Assembly (NCBI GenBank): GCA_018402345.1
Contig: JAGYIV010000014.1
Span: 1 to 64,000 of the forward strand
From: Terrimicrobiaceae bacterium
GTDB taxonomy: Bacteria; Verrucomicrobiota; Verrucomicrobiia; Chthoniobacterales; Terrimicrobiaceae
DNA: 64,000 nt
Direction: 5' to 3'
Numbering within the stretch: position 1 is the stretch's first letter; each line of letters opens with the position of its first letter. The notes below the pieces were generated by a model. The model was not told the origin of the DNA. It searched no databases and saw nothing but the letters and a program-made list of their open reading frames with translations. This document shows, piece after piece, positions 57,703-64,000 of the stretch. The translations under genes and the position numbers were made by a program.

Positions 57703-59928
57703 ATGCTTTTTAATTCGGCTCTTATGAACCCCTCACTCTTATCCGACGACGATTATTATCCACTGGTCGAGGCAAGGCACAGCGATCCCTTCCGGGTGAT
57801 GGGTGTTCGATCGCAGGGAAGCGGCGCGGTGGCGCGGGTGTTGAGGCCGGATGTCGCGGGTGTGGCAGTGGTGTTGGACGGGAAGACGGGGGCGCGGCAT
57901 GAATTGGCAGCTGTCGGCGGGGACGGGTTGTTCGAGGCCGAGCTGAGCGGGGTGGATGCCGGTGTCTCCTACGCGCTCGAGTTCACCGCGCACGACGGGA
58001 TGCGCTGGCGGGAGCGGGATGCGTATGCGTTCGGCCCGGTGCTTGGCGAGTTGGACATCCATCTTTTCAACGAGGGCACGCACTACGAGGTGCACAAAAA
58101 GCTCGGCGCGCATGTGATGATGCGGGACGACGTGCCCGGGGTCCATTTTGCAGTGTGGGCACCGTCCGCCCAGCGCGTGAGCGTGGTCGGGGATTTTAAC
58201 AACTGGGACGGCCGCCGCCACCAGATGCGCAAGCTGGTGCCCGCGGGGGTGTGGGAAATTTTTCTGCCCGGCGTGCACGAGGGGGCGCATTACAAATTTG
58301 AGATTCGCACCGCGCACGGGGAGGTGGTTTTGAAGACCGACCCATATGCCTTTTACGCGCAGCACGGCACGGCCACGGGGTGCATGGTGTTCGATCTCGG
58401 GCGATACCAGTGGAGCGACGGCGATTGGATGGAGGCGCGTCCGAAGGCGGATCCCTACAACAGTCCGATGAGCATCTACGAGGTGCACCTCGGTTCCTGG
58501 CAGCGGGTTGACGACAATGGCGAGCGGTTGCTGAGCTACCTCGAGCTGGGTGACCGGTTGATTCCGTATGTGAAGGAGATGGGGTTCACGCATATCGAGT
58601 TGATGCCCGTGATGGAGCATCCATTCGACGGGTCGTGGGGGTATCAGGTGGTGAACTACTACGCGCCTACGAGTCGGTTCGGGAATCCCGACGAGTTCCG
58701 GAATTTCGTCGACCGGTGCCACCAGGCCGGGATCGGGGTGATTTTGGATTGGGTGCCCGGGCATTTCCCAAAGGACGCGCACGGCCTCGCGCGATATGAC
58801 GGGAGCTGCCTTTACGAGCACGAGGATCCTAGGCTCGGGGAGCACCAGGACTGGGGCACGCTCATTTTCAACTATGGCCGGAACGAGGTGAAAAATTTCC
58901 TCATCGGCAACGCGCTGTTCTGGCTCGAGCAGTATCATATCGACGGCCTGCGGGTGGACGCGGTGGCGTCCATGCTCTATCTCGACTACTCAAGGAAGCC
59001 CGGCGAGTGGCTTCCGAACTGCTTCGGCGGGCGGGAGAATCTCGAGGCGATCGATTTTTTGAAGCGGTGCAACGAGGAGTGCTACAGCCGGTTTCCCGGG
59101 GTGGCGTTGATCGCCGAGGAGTCCACCGCCTGGCCCGGCGTGTCGCATCCCACCTACAACGGCGGGTTGGGATTCGGGTTCAAGTGGAACATGGGGTGGA
59201 TGAACGACAGCTTGCGCTACATCGCGCGCGAGCCGGTCCACCGCAAATACCACCAAGGCGATATCACGTTCTCGATGCTGTATGCCTTCCAGGAGCATTT
59301 CATTCTGGTGCTCAGCCACGACGAGGTGGTGCACGGGAAGGGATCGCTCATTAACAAAATGCCCGGCGATATCTGGCAGAAGTTCGCGAACTGCAGGATG
59401 TTCCTGGCATGGATGTGGGCGCATCCCGGCAAGAAGCTCATCTTCCAAGGCATCGAGTTCGGCCAGATCCGCGAGTGGCAGCACGGCTTCAGCCTCGACT
59501 GGCACCTGACCGGCCAACCGCTCCACGACGGCATGCGGCGGTTGGTTCGGGATTTGAACACGCTCTACACGAGCGAACCCTCCTTTTTCGAGTGTGACGA
59601 CAGCTACGAAGGCTATGAGTGGGTGGATTTCGGGGACTCGGAGAGTTCCGTGTGGTCGTTTTTCCGGAAATCCCGCACCGGCGCGCCGGTCTTGTTCATT
59701 GTGAACGCCACGCCGGTGGTGCGCGGCGGGTATCGGGTCGGGGTGTCGGAGCCGGGTTTTTACAAAGAGATTCTCAATACGGATGCCGGTGAATACGGCG
59801 GCGGGAATGTGGGCAACCTCGGCGGCGTGCTGGTGCATAAGGACTGGGCATGGCAGGGGCGTCCGCACTCGATCGAGGTCACGCTGCCGCCGCTTTCGGT
59901 CACGGCATACAAGGTGGTGAATTCCTGA
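57703..59928 (+). CDS. glgB: 1,4-alpha-glucan branching enzyme
   Basis: 741 residues. GlgB moves oligoglucan chains to alpha-1,6 branch points in glycogen. An N-terminal CBM48/starch-binding-like module leads into the GH13 barrel. The catalytic region reads DGLRVDAVASMLYLDYSR, with the nucleophile Asp; VALIAEESTAWPGV holds the acid/base Glu; and LSHDEVVHGKGSLINKMPGD the third acid. The ATG at 57703 is preceded by AGGGG; an ATG at 57724 is an alternative. It shares the pathway with glgC and pgm but is not in one operon with them. Confidence 0.96.
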   Translation: MLFNSALMNPSLLSDDDYYPLVEARHSDPFRVMGVRSQGSGAVARVLRPDVAGVAVVLDGKTGARHELAAVGGDGLFEAELSGVDAGVSYALEFTAHDGMRWRERDAYAFGPVLGELDIHLFNEGTHYEVHKKLGAHVMMRDDVPGVHFAVWAPSAQRVSVVGDFNNWDGRRHQMRKLVPAGVWEIFLPGVHEGAHYKFEIRTAHGEVVLKTDPYAFYAQHGTATGCMVFDLGRYQWSDGDWMEARPKADPYNSPMSIYEVHLGSWQRVDDNGERLLSYLELGDRLIPYVKEMGFTHIELMPVMEHPFDGSWGYQVVNYYAPTSRFGNPDEFRNFVDRCHQAGIGVILDWVPGHFPKDAHGLARYDGSCLYEHEDPRLGEHQDWGTLIFNYGRNEVKNFLIGNALFWLEQYHIDGLRVDAVASMLYLDYSRKPGEWLPNCFGGRENLEAIDFLKRCNEECYSRFPGVALIAEESTAWPGVSHPTYNGGLGFGFKWNMGWMNDSLRYIAREPVHRKYHQGDITFSMLYAFQEHFILVLSHDEVVHGKGSLINKMPGDIWQKFANCRMFLAWMWAHPGKKLIFQGIEFGQIREWQHGFSLDWHLTGQPLHDGMRRLVRDLNTLYTSEPSFFECDDSYEGYEWVDFGDSESSVWSFFRKSRTGAPVLFIVNATPVVRGGYRVGVSEPGFYKEILNTDAGEYGGGNVGNLGGVLVHKDWAWQGRPHSIEVTLPPLSVTAYKVVNS

Positions 59929-59941
59929 ATCGCTTGGCGCC

Positions 59942-59961
59942 CGCCGTCTGATGAAACGGCG
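59942..59961 (+). terminator. weak hairpin after glgB
   Basis: CGCCGT/ACGGCG arms with an eight-base loop, 14 bases past the glgB stop, followed a few bases later by TTTTGG. A terminator is possible but not strong. Confidence 0.4.
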
Positions 59962-60018
59962 CGTGGGTTTTGGAAAACGGGCTTGCCTCTATTGGTTGCG
60001 CTCGTATGGTCCCGTCGC

Positions 60019-61602
60019 ATGACAACCCAGCACAAGACTTTCGCACGGGCTTTTTTTATGCTTGTTGCTATAAATGTTTATATTTCGATTTTCCCTTGTT
60101 TCGCGGCCGCCGAGCGCGGGCCTGTGATAGGAGATGTATTTGAGGGCTTGCGGGAGGGTTTTGCAGACAAGGGAGTTGCCGGAGCCGAGTGCGTGTTTGA
60201 TTTTTCCCCGAGCGGATCTACCTGGATCGAGGGGGTAGACGAACGAAAGGTTTTTCTGGCGTCGATATCGTCGGGCGACTGGCGTCTCGGGATCGGTAAA
60301 GGAGGGCAGATTTATTCGTTGCGCGGGCCGTTCGGCGAGTCGGTTCCTCCCCAGCGGGCGGATGCGCCATGGGTCGACGAGGTGTGGCATTTGGTGGTGA
60401 CAAACGAGCACCTCGTCAGCCCGGTGCATGAATTCCAGAACAGCGACCCCAAGAACAACTGGACCCCTGGAATGCCCATCCAATATTTCATCCACCAGGC
60501 GGGCATCTATCTGAAAAGCCTCACCGGCACGGAAGAGACGGGATCCGCGCAGGAGCCGTTCTACTCGCCATTGCTGGCGAGCAAGTGGGATTCTGCGTCC
60601 GGCACGCTGTATTTGGTGAATTGGGCACAGCAGGCCCGGAGTCCGAATGTGTGGAAGTCCGGCGTGCTTGTGCAAACCGCCTACCGCGATATCGGTGGCG
60701 GGGCGATCGAGGTGGTGCATATTCTGTCGAATTTCGGGGAGGATCTGATCACCTACATGAATGCGCCATGGGGTGGGGTGCGCCACTCCAACCTCCCGAA
60801 CACTATTCTGTCGCAGCCCGACGGGGGATGGAAAAAAGTGGAGGGAACATGGGGGTGGGGTGGAATCCCGAGTGCTCCCTTCAACGAGACTGGAGGCTGG
60901 ATCGGGTGGACGCGCGACCAGGCCGATGAGGCGAGTCCAGCACTCGGGCTGGTGTTTGGATTGGAGTCCGCTGAACGGCCCCCGTGGCAGCGTGCGTGCA
61001 GCAAGATTCTCTACGGGTCCGCGTCGAAGGGGAGCCCGCGCGACTACGATGCGGTGGAGACGAGCTGCAGCATCAATCTGCCCCCCGGCGAGTCCCTCAT
61101 GGTGCGCTGGTATTTGGTGGTCGACCGATTTGACGCGATGCGCGGGAAGGCCGCGAAATTGTCTGGAAAGGCCGCGATGTGGAAACCGAATTTCGATGAA
61201 TCCGTGGTGAAGCCTGTTTGGATCAGTGGCGGGGTGCCTGTGGAAAACGGTGAGGGGAGGCCATCGGTGCTGCTCCATGCATTGCCGGTGAAGGGAACGG
61301 TGCCGGTGTATTTGTTGGAGGAAACGGCCACTGGCAAGCGGTTCGCCGCCATCGATCCTTACACCGGCGTGCGCACGGCGCCATATGGGAACCCGCTTCC
61401 CAAGGATCATCCGGTCCATGCGATCTACGACAACCGCGAGGTGAACTACCAGTATGAAAGCGCTTTTGTTCCCAAGGCGCTCCTTGGGTTTGCCAGCCTC
61501 ACGGAGAAGCCAGGGATGGCGCGTGTCGAATTGCCTGGCATGGGCGGGGAGCCGCTTGTTGTGTGGGCCCCCAAGACGACTGAAATCCCCGCTGTCAAAT
61601 GA
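60019..61602 (+). CDS. secreted protein of unknown function in a sulfatase locus
   Basis: 527 residues from the ATG at 60019, with a signal-like segment (FFMLVAINVYISIFPCFAAA). The mature protein is rich in Trp, Gly and Pro, with blocks such as VDEVWHLVVTNEHLVSPVHEFQNS, WGGVRHSNLPNTILS and SIDPYTGVRTAPYGN-like IDPYTGVRTAPYGN. This could be a beta-sandwich or lyase-type polysaccharide protein, but I recognise no named family. It overlaps the arylsulfatase start by four bases (ATGA), so the two are co-translated and probably act on the same glycan. Confidence 0.6.
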   Translation: MTTQHKTFARAFFMLVAINVYISIFPCFAAAERGPVIGDVFEGLREGFADKGVAGAECVFDFSPSGSTWIEGVDERKVFLASISSGDWRLGIGKGGQIYSLRGPFGESVPPQRADAPWVDEVWHLVVTNEHLVSPVHEFQNSDPKNNWTPGMPIQYFIHQAGIYLKSLTGTEETGSAQEPFYSPLLASKWDSASGTLYLVNWAQQARSPNVWKSGVLVQTAYRDIGGGAIEVVHILSNFGEDLITYMNAPWGGVRHSNLPNTILSQPDGGWKKVEGTWGWGGIPSAPFNETGGWIGWTRDQADEASPALGLVFGLESAERPPWQRACSKILYGSASKGSPRDYDAVETSCSINLPPGESLMVRWYLVVDRFDAMRGKAAKLSGKAAMWKPNFDESVVKPVWISGGVPVENGEGRPSVLLHALPVKGTVPVYLLEETATGKRFAAIDPYTGVRTAPYGNPLPKDHPVHAIYDNREVNYQYESAFVPKALLGFASLTEKPGMARVELPGMGGEPLVVWAPKTTEIPAVK

Positions 61603-63383
61603 ATCATCTGTTTTTTGCGATTTTGGGGATTCTATCCGGGGTGGTCCATGCCGCATCTCCAGGTGGCGACCGGCCGAATGTGTTGTTGGTCATGACCGAC
61701 GACCAAGGGTATGGGGATGCGGGATTCAACGGGAATCCGATCCTCAAGACTCCCAATCTGGATGCGCTTGCCGCGAGTGGCGTGAGTTTCACGGATTTTC
61801 TCGCCAGTCCGACGTGTTCGCCCTCGCGGGCCACGCTCATGACAGGGAGGCACGAGTTTCGCTCCGGCGTGACGCATACGATCGAGGGGAGGAATGTGCT
61901 TCGCGACGGAGTGCCCACCATGGCCGAGGCGTTCCGCAAGGCCGGCTACCGCACAGGCATCTTCGGCAAGTGGCACCTAGGCGAGCCGCGTCCGTTCCAT
62001 CCGCTCGACCGCGGGTTCGAGCACGCATTGCTTGTCGGTGGCGGGGCGGTCGGGCAAACGCCCGATTTTTGGGGAAACACGATGTTCGACCCGCATCTGC
62101 AGGAGAACGGCGGGTGGAAGCCCTACAAGGGCTACATGACCGACATTCTTGCGGACGAGGCGCTGGCATGGATCCGTCGCGACCGCGAGCCGTGGTTTTG
62201 CTATTTGGCCTTGAACGCCCCGCATGAGCCGTTGCAGGTCGGCGAGGAGTGGGCGAAGCCGTATCTCGACGCCGGGTTGCCGCCGAGGTTGGCAAAATTT
62301 TACGGGATGATTGCGAACCTCGATGCGCAGTTGGGGCGGTTGCTTGCCGGGTTGGACAGCGACGGACTCGCGCGCCGCACGGTGGTGGTATTTTTGGGGG
62401 ACAACGGCACGGCCCTCGGTGGAGATCCGCAGCCCGGCGAATTCAACGCCGGTCTGCGAGGCACGAAGGGAAGCGCCTACCAGGGGGGGGCGAGGATTCC
62501 AGCGGTCTTTTCGTGGCCCGGGCATTTTCCAGAAGACCGGCGGGTGAGCACGCTTGCCGGGCTGTGCGATGTGTTTCCCACGCTTGCCGCGCTGTGCGGG
62601 TTGGATGTGAGGGCATTTCCGGAAATGGACGGTAGGTCCCTTGAGCCCATCCTCCTCGCGGGTCGGCAGCCCGAGGGTTGGAGTGATCGGGCTCTTCCAG
62701 TGCATGTGGCCCGGTGGCCCGCCAACACGCCCGTTGACAAGTTGCCATTCCTGAACAGCTCGATCCGCACCCAGCGGCATAGTTTGGTGAACGGGAGCGA
62801 GCTTTATGATCTGGAGGCCGATCCCGGAGAGGAGCGGGACATCGCCGCTTTGCGGCCCGATGTCGTCGACAGCCTGCGCAAGGAGTATTTGGGCTGGTGG
62901 AACGGGGCCAAGGATGGCGCGATGGAGCCGCAGCCGTTCGTTCTCGGGCGTCCGGGCACCGGGCCAGTGGAACTCACGTGCATGGACTGGTCGCCTGGAA
63001 GAACGGCCCGCGAGCCGCTGCCAGTGGGGCTTTGGGAGCAGGAAACGATCGCCGCATGGACCTCCGGCAAGGAGATGTTCCAAGTGGATGGGGGAGTTGG
63101 CGGCTGGATGGTTCGAGTGGAGACGCCGGGAACCTACATGATCGAGCTTCGGAGGAGGCCCGCCGGGGCGGCCGAGCCCGCGCCTTACTTGAACGGGGAG
63201 GCTGTTTTGGAGGTTGGCGGGAAGACTTTTCGAAAAGCGGTTCCGGAGGGGGCGGAGGCGGTGGAATTTCGAGTCGCGATGCCCGCCGGGGAGGTTTTCC
63301 TCGAGCCATTGATTTCCGGACAACGAGCATCCGGTCACCCTGAGGGAGCCTATTTTTGCCGGATCGGGCCGGCTGGACCTTGA
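61599..63383 (+). CDS. secreted arylsulfatase (Cys-type)
   Basis: 594 residues with a signal peptide (LFFAILGILSGVVHA). Metal-site DD in VMTDDQGYGD. The formylglycine site is Cys73 in TCSPSRATLMTGR, so activity needs a formylglycine-generating enzyme. GKWHLG and FLGDNGTALGG give further active-site Lys, His and Asp/Asn. From about residue 475 a beta-rich extension follows (VDGGVGGWMVRVETPGTYMIELRRRP), resembling the C-terminal modules seen in polysaccharide sulfatases. It removes sulfate from a glycan or arylsulfate. The next gene is a GH95-like enzyme. Confidence 0.93.
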   Translation: MNHLFFAILGILSGVVHAASPGGDRPNVLLVMTDDQGYGDAGFNGNPILKTPNLDALAASGVSFTDFLASPTCSPSRATLMTGRHEFRSGVTHTIEGRNVLRDGVPTMAEAFRKAGYRTGIFGKWHLGEPRPFHPLDRGFEHALLVGGGAVGQTPDFWGNTMFDPHLQENGGWKPYKGYMTDILADEALAWIRRDREPWFCYLALNAPHEPLQVGEEWAKPYLDAGLPPRLAKFYGMIANLDAQLGRLLAGLDSDGLARRTVVVFLGDNGTALGGDPQPGEFNAGLRGTKGSAYQGGARIPAVFSWPGHFPEDRRVSTLAGLCDVFPTLAALCGLDVRAFPEMDGRSLEPILLAGRQPEGWSDRALPVHVARWPANTPVDKLPFLNSSIRTQRHSLVNGSELYDLEADPGEERDIAALRPDVVDSLRKEYLGWWNGAKDGAMEPQPFVLGRPGTGPVELTCMDWSPGRTAREPLPVGLWEQETIAAWTSGKEMFQVDGGVGGWMVRVETPGTYMIELRRRPAGAAEPAPYLNGEAVLEVGGKTFRKAVPEGAEAVEFRVAMPAGEVFLEPLISGQRASGHPEGAYFCRIGPAGP

Positions 63384-63430
63384 GTTCGACGGCGCGCTCC
63401 GAAGCCACAATTTCACAGAACACAACCCAC

Positions 63431-64000
63431 ATGCATCCCATCAAAGACCTGAAACAGGAAACATTCCCCGCCGGCAACCATTCCGCATGGATGGAAAGCG
63501 CCGCACACGACTGGCGCGACGCCACGCCGCTCGGCAACGGCACACTTGGCGCGCTTCATTTCGGGGGGTTGGCCCACGACCGGATTTTGTTCAATCACGA
63601 GCGATTCTACGGGGGGGCGGTGACTCCGCCCTTGCCCGATGTCTCCGACTTGTTGCCCGAGGTGCGGCGGTTGCTCGACGAAGGCGAGTTCACCAAGGCG
63701 AACGACCTGTATCGCCAGAGGTGGGAGGAATGGGGCTACGAGGCCGACAGCGCGCATTATCTTCCCGGTCCTGTGTTGAACTGGCGGCAGCAGATTCCGG
63801 GAGCCTTCCATGGCTACTCGCGCTGGCTGGACTTCACGACCGGAGTGGGCGGGCTCGACTGGCGGCTCGACAGCAAGGTGTTTCGGCGGGTGCTGTTCAC
63901 CTCGATGGCCGACGGATGCTGTGTGTTCCAGCCTTGCGAGAACGGGTCGCCGTCCGACGAGGCCCTTCTGTGGTTTTCGGTTCAGGACCCCTCCGACTCG
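63431..64000 (+). CDS. GH95-like glycoside hydrolase, partial
   Basis: The first 190 codons are in the window; the gene runs off its end. The N-terminal block WRDATPLGNGTLGALHFGG and ILFNHERFYGG match the conserved opening of GH95-family alpha-L-fucosidases/galactosidases. There is no signal peptide from the ATG at 63431. It lies 47 bases past the arylsulfatase on the same strand, which points to breakdown of a sulfated, possibly fucose- or galactose-containing, glycan. The catalytic domain is outside the window. Confidence 0.75.
   Translation, partial: MHPIKDLKQETFPAGNHSAWMESAAHDWRDATPLGNGTLGALHFGGLAHDRILFNHERFYGGAVTPPLPDVSDLLPEVRRLLDEGEFTKANDLYRQRWEEWGYEADSAHYLPGPVLNWRQQIPGAFHGYSRWLDFTTGVGGLDWRLDSKVFRRVLFTSMADGCCVFQPCENGSPSDEALLWFSVQDPSDS

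Overview
The window is a GC-rich (roughly 60%) bacterial chromosome segment that most resembles Verrucomicrobiota. That placement is an inference. It rests on the gene mix: a Cys-type sulfatase beside a GH95-like glycosidase, sulfatase-modifying-factor (SUMF1) folds, a YfbK-type anti-sigma protein, RAYT (REP-associated tyrosine) transposases, Gfo/Idh/MocA pairs, a ClpS-DUF2017 pair and many ATGA-coupled operons. I could not run a phylogeny.

Layout. 0-3.4 kb: housekeeping genes (an inositol-monophosphatase-like gene, a DUF374 acyltransferase, folD) and a Phd/VapC-type toxin-antitoxin pair whose toxin has an in-frame stop. 3.5-10.1 kb (minus strand): a putative operon of ECF sigma factor, anti-sigma-like YfbK relative lacking its von Willebrand domain, signal-peptide thioredoxin, a large protein with four BamE-like repeat units around a SUMF1 domain, and an AT-rich membrane protein. 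10.5-13.1 kb: small stress-type membrane proteins and lipoproteins plus a fasciclin protein. 13.3-18 kb: a UbiB/ABC1 kinase, a basic hypothetical protein and two Gfo/Idh/MocA oxidoreductases. 18.1-25 kb: a mobile zone with two RAYT copies sharing 30-bp terminal inverted repeats, a solitary third end, a Ski2-like helicase whose C-terminus reads into an element end, a gene fragment, a pentameric ligand-gated ion channel and an AT-rich secreted protein.

25.4-34 kb: tandem crcB fluoride channels, a lipoprotein, glgC, glmS, and a sulfide/persulfide operon (rhodanese-DUF2892, persulfide dioxygenase-rhodanese fusion, TauE/SafE permease, sulfide:quinone oxidoreductase). 34-43 kb: pyk, pgm, purA, uppS, an FeS photolyase, an SthA-like transhydrogenase, a 3D-domain lipoprotein and tRNA-Gly. 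43.4-54.2 kb: a long run of minus-strand genes, many coupled (RibD-like reductase, flippase-like membrane protein, sugar isomerase, FAD oxidoreductase, UvrD/PcrA helicase, DacA-type carboxypeptidase, TPR protein, proC, DUF2017, clpS, YdjM-like protein). 54.2-64 kb: an outer-membrane barrel, glutaredoxin, selO, glgB, then a carbohydrate locus of secreted protein, arylsulfatase and a GH95-like enzyme cut by the window end.

Several genes carry frameshifts or a stop (IMPase-like, folD, vapC, the thioredoxin/SUMF1 genes, ubiB, pgm), concentrated in the first 15 kb. Sequencing error and real decay cannot be told apart from the sequence alone. The best candidates for undescribed biology are the sigma/vWA-less anti-sigma/thioredoxin/BamE-SUMF1 operon and the ion-channel gene lying between transposon ends.
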